Shown piece by piece: positions 44,098 to 53,605 of a stretch of DNA of 64,000 nucleotides. A program made the translations under genes and the position numbers. Location of the stretch: positions 1,243,001-1,307,000 of the forward strand of contig NC_011989.1 of NCBI RefSeq assembly GCF_000016285.1. The letters are read 5' to 3'. The notes beneath the pieces are model-generated. The model had not been told where the DNA came from and searched no databases. It was given only the letters and a program-made list of their open reading frames with translations. How positions within the stretch are numbered: position 1 is the stretch's first letter; the number at the start of each line of letters is the position of its first letter. The stretch is from Allorhizobium ampelinum S4. GTDB taxonomy: Bacteria > Pseudomonadota > Alphaproteobacteria > Rhizobiales > Rhizobiaceae.

Positions 44098-45045
44098 TCA
44101 ACGATTGATGATCTGGGCCTTGGAGCGCAGTTCGGTCAGGTATTTTTCGGAATTCGGATCGCCCTTGGACTTGTCTTCCTTGCCGATATCTTCGGCCTTG
44201 AAAACCGCTTCGGCGGCCAGATCGTCGGAGACTTGCTTCTGATTGCAGATCGCCAGATATTCAATTCCGCGTTCGGTGACGCGCGTGCCTGTGGTGGTGC
44301 CGTTCGCGCCCTCAATCAAAGGCTTCCAGTCGTCAGGCAATTCAGGCTTCATCACCCGACCGAGGTCGCGGATCGAGACGTCAAGGTAGTTTTTGGCAAA
44401 ATCCATGGCCTGGTCGCAGCCGGGAAACTTGGCGCGGGACGCTTCGGCCTCTGCCTTGCGCTTGGCGGTCAAGGTGGCGCGTTTGGCGACGGGTACAACG
44501 AAAATAACCTGTTTCAGGGTGTATTCTGTCGTCACTGGCTTCTGTTTGTTTTCAAGCAGACGGGTAACCATGTCCTGATTGCTCATCTTCGAGCGGGACG
44601 CATAGCGTGCGTTTACCAGTCGTGGCCAGCTCATCTGCACGGCAATATAGGCTTTGAAGTGCTCGACGCCGACACCGGCCTTGTCAAGGATCTGGCCCAT
44701 CTGCTGCGTCGACAGCTTATTGGAAGCGGCGAACCGCCCAAAAGCCTGGTCGACATCCATGGTGCTGACGGACATTCCGACCCGGGCGATTTCCTGGCGT
44801 TTCAGTTGCTCGTCGATCAATTCCTGACGGGCCTTTTTAGCGACGTCACCTGTCTCGTGGCGAAGTTTCAGGAAGGCAATCCGCCGTGCCAAATCGGTAT
44901 TGGTAATCGCGGTTTTATTGACGACGACAGCCACGCCGGTATCGGCCAGAGCTGGAGTGACCGTTGCTGGCGCAAAGCCTGTCACGCAAACCAAAGCCAC
45001 CGTTGCAACAACAGCGGCGCGCAAAGTTTTATTGCTCAAGGTCAT
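44098..45045 (-). CDS. SurA-like periplasmic chaperone/peptidyl-prolyl isomerase
   Basis: A 315-residue exported protein. Signal peptide: [20 protein letters not shown] with cleavage after LA of PALADTG. The SurA N-terminal domain follows ([42 protein letters not shown]). The middle ([14 protein letters not shown]...) matches the start of a parvulin domain but lacks a clear active centre. SurA guides outer membrane proteins, including LptD, whose gene lies next upstream. Start at 45045 by signal peptide and AGGA about 8 bases upstream. Confidence 0.85.
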   Translation of the reverse strand: MTLSNKTLRAAVVATVALVCVTGFAPATVTPALADTGVAVVVNKTAITNTDLARRIAFLKLRHETGDVAKKARQELIDEQLKRQEIARVGMSVSTMDVDQAFGRFAASNKLSTQQMGQILDKAGVGVEHFKAYIAVQMSWPRLVNARYASRSKMSNQDMVTRLLENKQKPVTTEYTLKQVIFVVPVAKRATLTAKRKAEAEASRAKFPGCDQAMDFAKNYLDVSIRDLGRVMKPELPDDWKPLIEGANGTTTGTRVTERGIEYLAICNQKQVSDDLAAEAVFKAEDIGKEDKSKGDPNSEKYLTELRSKAQIINR

Positions 45046-45153
45046 CACCTGTCCTTTTCCCATGCCGCAGCGATCCAATGGCGCGCGGCACCCTCTGAAT
45101 GATCGTGTTCAGGGTCTACCGTTCAAAACACGCACGTTTTTTCCCGGTAAACT

Positions 45154-45203
45154 CTGCTGCATAATTTCTTAAATCGGCAATGATTCAAAGAATTATGCAG
45201 CAG
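45154..45203. repeat. Dispersed AT-rich palindrome, copy 2
   Basis: CTGCTGCATAATT (45154-45166) is repeated inverted and perfectly as AATTATGCAGCAG (45191-45203), around a 24-base centre containing AAATCG and GATTCAA. Closely related to the element at 9904-9954. Sits about 110 bases upstream of the surA-like start. Confidence 0.75.
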
Positions 45204-45549
45204 GCACAGCATATTGGAGAATTCCCGCTTCAAAGTGAACCGCAGAATGCTCCCTTTTTACTTTCAGGCATTTACACCACAAAGCCGCACCGCACTTTTG
45301 CTGAAAATGCTTTATTGCAGGATCGATTGCACAAACCCTGCGGCGAAACAATGGCTTTTCCATAAGAAACGGCGCTTCAACCAACGGTGTGGCAGCGTTT
45401 CTTATAAAAACACATCTGTTCTAAGGCATCAGACCGAAAAGCCGGGAACTGGATCTTGAAAAATCCGATGTGAAAATAAAAACCAATAGCATCGTGCCGA
45501 ATCCAGTCTCCGCCCGGTGCTATTGATATTTTGGATCAATAGGAACGTG

Positions 45550-45579
45550 GCCCGCCGCTTTCCAGGGAAAACAGCGGGC
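45550..45579 (-). terminator. Hairpin downstream of lptD
   Basis: GCCCGC (45550-45555) and GCGGGC (45574-45579) pair, with an inner CTTTCC/GGGAAA-type extension, 19 bases past the lptD stop. No T-tract follows on the minus strand. Confidence 0.4.
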
Positions 45580-45597
45580 GTCTAAAGGCGAGACAGA

Positions 45598-47931
45598 TCA
45601 ATTGAACCCGGTGACGTCGGTATCGCCTACTTTGACATCGCCCAAGGTGCGGAATGTCAGTCGGGCGCCGATGGACCAGTCATTGGCGGATTCGTCATCG
45701 TCCTTGTTCTTGTAAACGATGGAGAAGATCGTGCAATCGTCGGCATAGGACACGCCGATGCCATAGCGGTTGATATTGTCCTTCTTCACATCCCAAGTAA
45801 TCGAACCGAAGACCGACCAGAAATCGCCAATCTTGACCGAGCTGGCGTTCTGTATCTCTTCGCGGTCGTAATCATAGCCGTAATTAGGCTGCGCCGCGAT
45901 CTGGGTGTAGATGAAATTCGTTTGCAGTTGGTCGTTGTGATAACCGATGGCCGAATCCGTCCGCGCGACCTCAAAGGTCTTTTCATCGAACCGCGCATTG
46001 ACTGAGGTGGATATGCCGTAAGGCGTATCCAGCCCGACCATGCCGACATAATCGGACACTGCTGTTTCCAGGCCCGATTCGTTGCCGGCATAGACCAGAT
46101 CCGAGGAGGCAAAGGAGTTTTTGCCGGCCAGTTGGTAGGACTGCCCGAAGATACTGCGCAATGTATAACCGCTGTCGAACGAGCCGGTATAGCGCAGGCC
46201 GACATTGGCACGCGTGCCGCCTTCAACCCGGTCATAGCCGGAGAACTTGTCGCGCTCAAACAGGTTGCTGGCATCGAAGACGAAGCTTTGCGCATCCTCA
46301 TTCGTAAGTCGGCCGGCCTGTTGCTCGTCGGGTCGGACAAAGATCTGGCCAATTGGCTCTATCACATGCGTGCTGCCTGGCGCGCTGAGCAGCCATGGAT
46401 AGCGAACCTCAAGCCCAGCCGTCACCATCGATCGGGTCACGCCTGTGGTGTCGTTGTAATTGCCGGAATAGCTGGACCCTGGTGCGTCCATGTTATTGCC
46501 AAAGGCATCGCCACGCGCGGCAAGGATAGGTGTCAGCAACACGCCCTGCGGTGTATCGAAGGTGCGCTTCCATTCCACTTCACCGGTCAGGCGGGTCGTA
46601 TTGCCCTTCAATCCGCTGAAGCGTTCGTTGCCATTGTTCAGGTTGAGAATATCGCTGTTATAACGCGTCAGGGCCGTGAAGTTGACGGTTGCCGACAATT
46701 CTCCGCCCATGAACGGTTCCGGCGCATAATAGCTATAGTCGATGGTTGGGGTGACAATCGGCTGCTTGCGCTCGGCGACATCCTTGCTGTCGGCATCCTG
46801 GATGTCGAAGTAATAGGCGCGCATGTCGAAGGAATTACGATCCCCAAGACCGGTCAGATAGACCTGATTGGTATGGGTTTTCTGGTTGAAACCTTCCAGA
46901 TCGTAGGTGCGTGCGAAGTTGTTGTCGCTCTCCAGCATCACGTCCCAGCCGAAGCTCCAGCGGGGATTGATATCGAATTTGCCGGTCGAGCCGACCATGC
47001 CGCGGAAGTCCTTCTCGGCATCCGTGGTGCCGCTGTCGAACTTGCCTGGGTTTAACTGGTCGATGCCAGCAAAGCGCAGCGTCGCCAATCCATCCTCGAA
47101 CTGATGGCGCACTTCTGTATCGAGCAACACACCCTGGCTGGTAAACCCACCCAGTTTGATCGTGGCGTCGGTCTGCGGGGAAATGGCCCAGTAATAGGGA
47201 ACAATAACCCCAAACCCGAGTTTCTGAGTCGTGCTGAATTCGGGAAACAGGAAGCCCGATTTACGCTTGACGGTATTGTCGGGAACCTCGATTGACGGGA
47301 TCAGCGCAATCGACTTGCCGAACAGCTGGAAGCGCGCGTTTTCCAGGCGGATCGTGTGGGTCTTGCCATTTTGGATGACTCGTTCGGCCTTGATCTGCCA
47401 GAAGGGCGCACGGCCCTGTTCCGCGCAAGGCAGACAGGCGGTGTAGACACCTTTGTAGAGGATCATCTGGTCGCCGTTGACGCGTTCGCCCTTCTGGGCG
47501 GCGATGCGGGTATTATCCGTCGTCTCCACCCGCAGGCTGTTGACGAAGCCATTGGCGAAGTCGTCGGTGACGTCCATCTTGTCGGCATAGATGCGGTTAC
47601 CATCAGGCTCTATCAGTTCGATATTGCCATAGGCCATCATCCGACCGGTCTTCTGGTCGTATTCGACGCGCTTGGATACCATCTGGTAGCCGGCGTAATT
47701 GATCTGGACGCCGCCGACCGCAGTCACCTTCTGGGCGTCCTTATCATATGTCATTTCATTCGCTGCGAGCATGAGCTTCGCATCGGCGGGAATTTTCGGT
47801 GACACCAAACCATTGCTGGAGGCCGTCTGCGCATAGGCAAAAGGCACAGGAACGAGGGTCGCACTAAAGGCGACGCCTGCCAGCAGGGCTGTGAAAAGCC
47901 GTTTTATATTTCCGCGGTCAATTGCCGCCAC
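45598..47931 (-). CDS. lptD: LPS-assembly protein LptD
   Basis: A 777-residue outer-membrane protein that inserts LPS into the outer leaflet. A signal peptide ends near VPFAYA-QTAS (residue about 35). The N-terminal OstA/jelly-roll domain (LAANEMTYDKDAQKVTAVGG) receives LPS from the periplasmic bridge, and the rest is the beta-barrel. ACLPC near residue 155 and a Cys near the C-terminus (DDCTIF) are candidates for the disulfides that mature LptD. Start is GTG at 47931, one base overlapping the lptG stop, with a strong AGGAGG about 7 bases upstream. Third gene of lptF-lptG-lptD. Confidence 0.96.
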   Translation of the reverse strand: MAAIDRGNIKRLFTALLAGVAFSATLVPVPFAYAQTASSNGLVSPKIPADAKLMLAANEMTYDKDAQKVTAVGGVQINYAGYQMVSKRVEYDQKTGRMMAYGNIELIEPDGNRIYADKMDVTDDFANGFVNSLRVETTDNTRIAAQKGERVNGDQMILYKGVYTACLPCAEQGRAPFWQIKAERVIQNGKTHTIRLENARFQLFGKSIALIPSIEVPDNTVKRKSGFLFPEFSTTQKLGFGVIVPYYWAISPQTDATIKLGGFTSQGVLLDTEVRHQFEDGLATLRFAGIDQLNPGKFDSGTTDAEKDFRGMVGSTGKFDINPRWSFGWDVMLESDNNFARTYDLEGFNQKTHTNQVYLTGLGDRNSFDMRAYYFDIQDADSKDVAERKQPIVTPTIDYSYYAPEPFMGGELSATVNFTALTRYNSDILNLNNGNERFSGLKGNTTRLTGEVEWKRTFDTPQGVLLTPILAARGDAFGNNMDAPGSSYSGNYNDTTGVTRSMVTAGLEVRYPWLLSAPGSTHVIEPIGQIFVRPDEQQAGRLTNEDAQSFVFDASNLFERDKFSGYDRVEGGTRANVGLRYTGSFDSGYTLRSIFGQSYQLAGKNSFASSDLVYAGNESGLETAVSDYVGMVGLDTPYGISTSVNARFDEKTFEVARTDSAIGYHNDQLQTNFIYTQIAAQPNYGYDYDREEIQNASSVKIGDFWSVFGSITWDVKKDNINRYGIGVSYADDCTIFSIVYKNKDDDESANDWSIGARLTFRTLGDVKVGDTDVTGFN

Positions 47932-49019
47932 TAACCATCCTCCTGATGAAGCAGGATCGTCGCCCCGAGCGCTGTCGCAACAATGACAGGAACCCAGGTC
48001 GCAACGAACGGAGGCACAACGCCACTGCTTCCGAACGCCTTCACGAGCACTGTCGCCACATAAAGCACGAAGCCCGAAATGATTCCACCCAGAATCACGG
48101 AACGTGACTGGTTGAACCGGCTGAATTTGAGAGAAACAGTTGCAGCAATCAGAGTCATCGCAACGAAAAGGAAGGGAGTGGAGAGCAGCGTGTGAAACTG
48201 CGTTTCCAAATTCTTCGTTGAGACGCCATAGGATTTGGCAACTGCGATTTTCTGAGAAAGTTCATAAAAAGCAACAGTATCCGGCTGTGCGAGACGCTCC
48301 TGTACAAATTCCTGTTTCAAATTGGTGCTAACTTGTGCCGATGTCTCCCGCTTGGGTGTTTCGCCAGGCTTGGTCTCTACGACATCCTTAAGCAACCAGT
48401 AACCATCTTGCAACTTCGCTGTGCGTGCATCCTGACGGGAGGTGATTCGACCCTGGCCGTCGAAGTGGATAAACACCGCCTGCATCAGCAACGTACCGTC
48501 TTCCAGAACCGAGGTCGCGCCGATGATCGTGTCTTCCTTGCCAGTGATCTGGCGCATCCAAGGCACGGAGTTCTTATTGTTGCTGGCCTTGCCGGGGTCG
48601 CTGTATTCGGCCTCCAGTGTCGCAGCCTGTTTCTGTCCGAGAGCGGCAAGCGGATTGATCAGCAGGGATGTGGCGCAGCCGAGCATGAAAGCGCCCAGCA
48701 GGAAGGGGAACATGAACTGCCAGACGGAAATGCCTGCGGCACGCGCAATCACCAATTCGGAGCGCCTGTTCAGGGTGATCAGGGTCACCATCCCGGAAAA
48801 CAGTGCGATGAAGGGTACGGTTTGCTGGAGCAGCAGCGGCAGGCGCATCAGCGTCAGCAGGAAGACGCCAAACAGCGAGGATTGTTCGTTGTCGGAGAAC
48901 CGGCCACTGACCTCGCTGAAGTCGATCAGGAAAATGATCGCTGCGACGCCAATCACGAACCAGAATACGGTGATTGCATAGCGCTTGAGAAAATAGCGGC
49001 TGAGCGTGTTGAGCATCAT
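47931..49019 (-). CDS. lptG: LPS export ABC transporter permease LptG
   Basis: A 362-residue inner-membrane permease that, with LptF and LptB, extracts LPS from the inner membrane. It has transmembrane segments near residues 14-33, 60-80, 95-115 and a C-terminal cluster near 275-355, with a periplasmic beta-jellyroll domain between. LFSGMVTLITLNRRSELVIARAAGIS is the conserved coupling segment. The start overlaps the lptF stop (ATGA) and has GGAGG 6 bases upstream. LptB is not in the window. Confidence 0.95.
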   Translation of the reverse strand: MMLNTLSRYFLKRYAITVFWFVIGVAAIIFLIDFSEVSGRFSDNEQSSLFGVFLLTLMRLPLLLQQTVPFIALFSGMVTLITLNRRSELVIARAAGISVWQFMFPFLLGAFMLGCATSLLINPLAALGQKQAATLEAEYSDPGKASNNKNSVPWMRQITGKEDTIIGATSVLEDGTLLMQAVFIHFDGQGRITSRQDARTAKLQDGYWLLKDVVETKPGETPKRETSAQVSTNLKQEFVQERLAQPDTVAFYELSQKIAVAKSYGVSTKNLETQFHTLLSTPFLFVAMTLIAATVSLKFSRFNQSRSVILGGIISGFVLYVATVLVKAFGSSGVVPPFVATWVPVIVATALGATILLHQEDG

Positions 49020-50200
49020 GCGCTGCCTCCATTGTCCTGGCCATTGGCGCTATTGGAGCTAAAACGCCGCTGAAAGGCCAACCGTGTCGTGTCGATCATA
49101 CGACGCAAGGGTGCTGGCAATTGCGATTTCTTCTGCCGCATCAGCATCAGGGTGGCAATCGCCGCGCTGGCGAGCGGTGTCGCATACATTAACACGATGA
49201 AGGCGGCATTCGATTCGGACTTGTTGGCGGCATAGAATGTCAGCCAGCGCAGAACAAGCGCAAGGGTCAATGCCGAGACCATAGGATGCAGCCGTGCCTC
49301 TCGGTGGGAGCGCGCATCGCCGGCGATGGCCAGTGAAATCAGCGCGAAAGCAAAGGGCAGGAGCCATTCTGTCATGCGCTTATGCAGTTCCGCCCGATAT
49401 TCGCCTGGGTGATCCTTGTAATCGTCGTCATTTGTATCCGGATTGAGCAGGAAGCTCAGGCTGCGGTCACTCGGCCGCATCTTTGCCTTGCCACGGGTTT
49501 CCGTCAGGTCGGACAGGTCGAAGGCATAGGAATCGAACCGCACGATCGAAACCGTGCCACCCGGTGCTTTGCGCTGGACCTCACCGTCATGCATGATCAG
49601 CGCGGTCCCGGTCTCATCCACCGCGCCTTCGCGGGCATAATAGATCAGCGAATAGGCCGGGTCGCGGTAATCGGCGACGAACAGGCCTTTCAGCACGCGT
49701 CCCGCCAATCGCTGGGAAATCTGCACATAAAGGCCGTCTTCCACCTTGCGGAAGGTTTTTTCCTCGATCACCGTCGAGAGAAGGTCGGCATAGGCATTGG
49801 CAATCATCTGACGCGCCGCCACTTTCACTTTTGGCTGCACTTCGTTGGTGATAACAAGCGTTATCACGCTGATGGCCAGCGCAAACAGCAGGATTGGCCG
49901 GAGAATAACCGCACGAGACGCACCGGCGGCGTCGATGACGGCCAGCTCGGAATCGTTGTTCATCGCCGTCAGGCTCTGCGTAATGCCAATAACCAGCGCA
50001 AACGGCATGACGATGGGAATGATGGTGGGCAGGATGAGGGTGGCGAGCGTGGCAAAAGAGCCGATCGACTGTCCGGTATCGGTCACGAGATTGATGCGTG
50101 CCAGGACCTGTGTTGTCCAGATGATCGCCAGCACGGGCAGAAGTGCCGTCAGGAACATCTGCGCGACACGCCGCAATATATAGGACTCAAGAAGCTTCAT
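49016..50200 (-). CDS. lptF: LPS export ABC transporter permease LptF
   Basis: A 394-residue partner permease in the LptB2FG exporter. Two membrane segments lie near the N-terminus (FLTALLPVLAIIWTTQVLA; TLATLILPTIIPIVMPFALV), and four follow in the C-terminal third. SLTAMNNDSELAVIDAAGASR is the coupling-helix motif. The periplasmic domain is between. Start at 50200 with AGGA about 8 bases upstream; a frame 5 residues longer is less likely. First gene of the operon lptF-lptG-lptD. Confidence 0.94.
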   Translation of the reverse strand: MKLLESYILRRVAQMFLTALLPVLAIIWTTQVLARINLVTDTGQSIGSFATLATLILPTIIPIVMPFALVIGITQSLTAMNNDSELAVIDAAGASRAVILRPILLFALAISVITLVITNEVQPKVKVAARQMIANAYADLLSTVIEEKTFRKVEDGLYVQISQRLAGRVLKGLFVADYRDPAYSLIYYAREGAVDETGTALIMHDGEVQRKAPGGTVSIVRFDSYAFDLSDLTETRGKAKMRPSDRSLSFLLNPDTNDDDYKDHPGEYRAELHKRMTEWLLPFAFALISLAIAGDARSHREARLHPMVSALTLALVLRWLTFYAANKSESNAAFIVLMYATPLASAAIATLMLMRQKKSQLPAPLRRMIDTTRLAFQRRFSSNSANGQDNGGSA

Positions 50201-50326
50201 GCCGGATCCTGCCAATAGCGCCTATTTGCCCATCGTCAGGGCAAAACACAAGAGCCGATGCTTCAATCATCTGTGCAGGACTTTTTAATGATGCTTCTCG
50301 GCAACAGGCAGATTTATGTGCCTGAT

Positions 50327-51133
50327 TTAAAGATTGGGCTGGTTTCTGGCCCGCAAAAGCCCGCAGCCGTTTGCCACGGCAAAGACAATGGCGAAGATCA
50401 CCGGCGAAGACAGCCAGCCCAGAACCACGTCGGACAGGTAATGTGCCCCAAAGGCCAGCCGCAGCAGGGGCGAGGCAAGCGATGCGAAGACCAGCGGCCA
50501 GCCGACGCGCCGACGCCAGGTGGCTGGCAGCAGGGGAACGATGCAGATGATCCAGCCCGCACCTGCGGCTTCGCCGGAAATGAAGGAACAGTTCTGATCG
50601 CAGGCACCGGCAAAATTGCCCGCCGGTTCAAACCCATAGGGTCCGCCGAAGAACACGGTCTGATTGGGGCGTGGCCGGCCGGACATGTCCTTCAGAAACA
50701 CATTGACCAGCAGATAGGGTCCAATGGCCGTTGCCAGCAGCGACAGAACCAGCTTGACGATTTGTTCCTGCTGCCAGGCGGCGCGCGGCTGACACAGCTT
50801 GACGATCAGCGCCACCAGCACGCCGACGCCCACCACATGCGGCATGTAGAACAGGATTTGCCTGATCGCCTTCAGGACTGGCTCGCGCGAAATGGGAAAG
50901 CCGCCGCAGATCGTGTTTGCCTCATGCGCTGTGCAATTGCCGGCGCGAAAGAACACTTCAGACACCGCGATATCGAAGCCGGGCGCTGAATAGAACACCA
51001 CCAGCAGCATTACCCAGACGGTGGATAGCAAGGCGGCGGTCGTAAAGGAGGACCGGGTGAGATCGGGAATACGACAGTGCCGTCCAAATATATCCGTGAC
51101 GGTCAGCTGGGGTTTGCGGGCACTGGTCTTCAT
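50327..51133 (-). CDS. PAP2 family phosphatase, candidate lipid A phosphatase
   Basis: A 268-residue membrane phosphatase with about five to six transmembrane segments. PAP2 motifs: KDMSGRPRP (C1, near residue 155), SFISGEAAGA (C2, near 195) and RLAFGAHYLSDVV (C3, Arg-x5-His-x3-Asp, near 235). C2 has Glu where the canonical motif PSGH has His. The 126-base gap to lptF on the same strand suggests an LPS-related job such as lipid A dephosphorylation (LpxE/LpxF-type), but undecaprenyl-PP or other lipid phosphates are possible. Start at 51133 has weak support; a longer frame reaches 51262. Confidence 0.8.
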   Translation of the reverse strand: MKTSARKPQLTVTDIFGRHCRIPDLTRSSFTTAALLSTVWVMLLVVFYSAPGFDIAVSEVFFRAGNCTAHEANTICGGFPISREPVLKAIRQILFYMPHVVGVGVLVALIVKLCQPRAAWQQEQIVKLVLSLLATAIGPYLLVNVFLKDMSGRPRPNQTVFFGGPYGFEPAGNFAGACDQNCSFISGEAAGAGWIICIVPLLPATWRRRVGWPLVFASLASPLLRLAFGAHYLSDVVLGWLSSPVIFAIVFAVANGCGLLRARNQPNL

Positions 51134-51502
51134 CGTCAAACTCTTGAGGCTCGTCACAACTCGGGCTTGCCCCGGTCTTCGTTCGCCCCGGTGCTGATTT
51201 GCATCATAGCGAATGCTTATAGATGTTATAAGACAAAGACCAGTTGCAGGCAGGCCACGCATTACAAATCTTTACTGTATTCACGGGTCGGGAACGGCCA
51301 AATTAGGGTCTGTTGGGGGATGTGGGTTTGTGATCGATGGCGACAGGGGCGGCGTTGGCAAAGCGCGTCTTTGATCCGGAGTGAGGAGAAGGCATGAGGA
51401 CAAGGAGGCGAGCCCTGTTGCAATCATGCGCAAAACCGACATGATCGGCGCCCAGAGCAAATCGTGACAATCGCGATCAAACATACAGTGCCGGAGTAAG
51501 CC
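51134..51502. other. Divergent intergenic region, PAP2 gene and pepA
   Basis: A 369-base spacer between the minus-strand PAP2 gene and plus-strand pepA. It should hold both promoters. TATAAC/TATAAG-like hexamers occur at 51220-51240 on either strand, but I could not pair one with a good -35. No repeat or RNA gene is evident. Confidence 0.4.
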
Positions 51503-52996
51503 ATGTCCATGAAGCTGGAAATTTCCTTTGCCCCATCCGCCTTAATCGAGGCGGGCCTGGTCCTCAGCCTGAAGGAGGCTGAAGCGACGTTGCCAGCCGG
51601 GGCGGCCACGGTCGATCCGTCCGGAATTTTCGCGAAGGCCGCAGCAACGGCGAAGTTCAAGGCCAAGGCCATGTCGGTTCTCGACATTCTCGCGCCCACC
51701 GGTTCGCAGGCAGATCGGCTGATTGTCATCGGGGCTGGCAAAGCCGCTGATCTTGTCGATCATGACTGGCTGCGGCTGGGCGGTGTGGCGGCGGCAAACC
51801 TGAAAGGCTCGGAGGCCGTGACGGTCTTTCTCGATGCTGACGGGTTGACGATAACGGCTGAGGGCGTGCGGGATTTTGCCATCGGCATGCTGCTGCGCGC
51901 CTATTCCTTCGATGATTACAAGACGAAGAAGAAAGACGATGACGATAAGGCACCGTCCGCAGTCCAGATCACCCTGGTAACCGCTGTGGCCGACGCTGCG
52001 GAACGGTTGTTTGCCGCTGAGGGCAGGGCTGTTGTTGATGGTGTTCTTCTGGCGCGCAACCTCGTCAACCTGCCAGCCAATGTTTTGGGTCCGGTGGAAT
52101 TTGCCGACCGTGCCAAGGCGCTGGAAGCGCTAGGCGTCGAGGTGGAAATCCTCACCGAAACCGAAATGGCCAGCCTCGGCATGGGCGCGCTTCTGGGTGT
52201 GGCCCAGGGCTCGGTCCGCCCGCCACGCCTTGCGGTCATGCAGTGGAAGGGCGGCGCGCCTGAAGGACAGCCGATTGCCTTCATCGGCAAGGGCGTGGTG
52301 TTCGATACCGGCGGCATTTCCATCAAGCCTGCTGGCGGCATGGAAGACATGAAGGGCGATATGGGCGGTGCTGCTGCCGTCATCGGCTTGATGCATACGC
52401 TGGCGGCCCGCAAGGCCAAGGTCAATGCTATCGGCATTCTCGGCCTTGTCGAAAACATGCCTGATGGTAATGCCCAGCGCCCCGGCGATATCGTCACCTC
52501 GATGTCCGGCCAGACCATCGAAGTGATCAATACCGATGCCGAAGGGCGTCTCGTGCTGTGCGACGCGCTCTGGTATTGCAACGACCGTTTCAAGCCTGCC
52601 TTTATGATCAATCTGGCGACGCTGACTGGCGCCATCCTGGTGGCGCTTGCCAATCTGCATGCCGGGCTGTTTTCGAATGATGACACGCTGGCCGAAAACC
52701 TGCTGAAGGCTGGCCTCTCCACCAATGAGCGCCTGTGGCGCATGCCGCTCGGCAAGGATTACGACAAGCTGATCGATAGCAAATTCGCCGATATGAAAAA
52801 TACTGGTGGCCGGTATGGTGGTTCGATCACGGCGGCGCAGTTCCTGAAGCGCTTTGTCGGCGACACGCCCTGGGCGCATCTCGACATTGCCGGTACGGCG
52901 ATGGCTTCTCCGAAGGACGAGATCAACCAGTCCTGGGCGTCGGGCTTTGGTGTGCGCCTGCTCGACCAGCTGGTGCGCGATGCCTATGAAGCGTAA
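51503..52996 (+). CDS. pepA: Leucyl aminopeptidase
   Basis: A 497-residue M17 exopeptidase. The two-metal active site is visible: [16 protein letters not shown] with the metal Lys and Asp near 260-275, [11 protein letters not shown], and [14 protein letters not shown] near 342 with the signature Asp-Ala-Glu-Gly-Arg. It releases N-terminal residues from peptides; some PepA proteins also bind DNA. Two start choices (MSMKLE or MKLE) differ by two residues. It precedes holC with a 14-base gap, a common pairing. Confidence 0.96.
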   Translation: MSMKLEISFAPSALIEAGLVLSLKEAEATLPAGAATVDPSGIFAKAAATAKFKAKAMSVLDILAPTGSQADRLIVIGAGKAADLVDHDWLRLGGVAAANLKGSEAVTVFLDADGLTITAEGVRDFAIGMLLRAYSFDDYKTKKKDDDDKAPSAVQITLVTAVADAAERLFAAEGRAVVDGVLLARNLVNLPANVLGPVEFADRAKALEALGVEVEILTETEMASLGMGALLGVAQGSVRPPRLAVMQWKGGAPEGQPIAFIGKGVVFDTGGISIKPAGGMEDMKGDMGGAAAVIGLMHTLAARKAKVNAIGILGLVENMPDGNAQRPGDIVTSMSGQTIEVINTDAEGRLVLCDALWYCNDRFKPAFMINLATLTGAILVALANLHAGLFSNDDTLAENLLKAGLSTNERLWRMPLGKDYDKLIDSKFADMKNTGGRYGGSITAAQFLKRFVGDTPWAHLDIAGTAMASPKDEINQSWASGFGVRLLDQLVRDAYEA

Positions 52997-53010
52997 GGGA
53001 TAGCCCGGCC

Positions 53011-53460
53011 TTGACCGAGGTATTGTTCTATCACCTGACCGAGACCCGGTTGGAGGATGCGCTTCCGGCGCTTTTGGAAAAAAGCGTCGAGCGCGGCTGG
53101 AAGGTTGGCGTAGAAATGCGCGATCCGGAGCGGTGTGACCGGCTGGATCAGCATTTATGGACCTTTCGCGACGACAGTTTTCTGGCGCATGGCATCAGCA
53201 TCGGCGAGCAGGCGGAGGCGCAACCGATCCTTCTCTGCCTGTCGTCTGACAATCCCAATGGGGCGACGGTGCGCTTTTATATCGACGGTGCTGTGCCGGA
53301 CCTGCCGCTTGTCTATGACCGGATCGTCTTCGTCTTCGACGGCCATGATCAGGGCGAGCTGGAAACGGCGAGAGGTGAATGGAAGCGGCTGAAGGGTGAG
53401 GGCCACGCGCTCACCTATTGGCAACAGAACAACCAAGGCCGATGGGAAAAGAAGGCTTGA
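53011..53460 (+). CDS. holC: DNA polymerase III subunit chi
   Basis: A 149-residue chi subunit that links the clamp loader to single-strand-binding protein. It opens TEVLFYHLTETRLEDALPALLEKSVERGWKVGVEM in parts typical of HolC, with LDQHLWTFRDDSFLAHG and LPLVYDRIVFVFDG. The start is TTG at 53011 after a rather distant AAGGGA; no ATG fits the family start. 14 bases after pepA. Its TGA runs straight into a dispersed palindromic repeat. Confidence 0.9.
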   Translation: MTEVLFYHLTETRLEDALPALLEKSVERGWKVGVEMRDPERCDRLDQHLWTFRDDSFLAHGISIGEQAEAQPILLCLSSDNPNGATVRFYIDGAVPDLPLVYDRIVFVFDGHDQGELETARGEWKRLKGEGHALTYWQQNNQGRWEKKA

Positions 53461-53517
53461 GTTTGCCAGATAAAAGTGGGCCCCGGTTTTCCCGATAAGA
53501 TAAACGAGAATAAGAGG
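53458..53517. repeat. Stop-codon-linked palindromic repeat, copy C
   Basis: Starts within the holC TGA stop: GTTTGCC, then AGATAAAAGTGG, a CCCCGGTTTTCCC arm, and GATAAGATAAACGAGAATAAGAG. The right end matches copy D closely. The GTTT...AAAC and AAAAG...TTTTCC arms can pair. Confidence 0.75.
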
Positions 53518-53550
53518 TTCTCGAATGTCTTGTTGACCGCTTGAAACGAG

Positions 53551-53578
53551 ATATTGACGCGGTTTCCCGCGTCAATAT
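53551..53578. terminator. Perfect 12-bp stem hairpin between holC and chemoreceptor gene
   Basis: ATATTGACGCGG (53551-53562) and its exact complement (53567-53578) form a stem with a TTTC loop between convergent genes. No T-tract follows on either strand, so it may be a bidirectional but Rho-dependent stop, or an mRNA-end stabiliser. Confidence 0.55.
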
Positions 53579-53605
53579 GATTGGTGGGACGCAGGCGTTT
53601 CCGGC

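Larger units (their letters stand above)
45046..45597. other. Intergenic region between lptD and surA-like gene
   Basis: A 552-base gap on the minus strand. It contains the palindromic repeat at 45154-45203 and a hairpin at 45550-45579 after lptD. A promoter for the surA-like/pdxA/rsmA genes is expected near 45050-45150. No other gene is apparent; the short frames here overlap each other on both strands and lack ribosome sites. Confidence 0.5.

Noticed and set aside
44098..45045. A missing SurA isomerase domain as evidence of truncation
   Set aside because: The protein has a signal peptide, a full SurA N-terminal domain and an intact C-terminus. Divergent parvulin segments are, as far as I recall, common in rhizobial homologues.
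45180..45384. Small open frames in the surA-lptD gap
   Set aside because: They overlap each other on both strands across a palindromic repeat, and have no ribosome site or family features.
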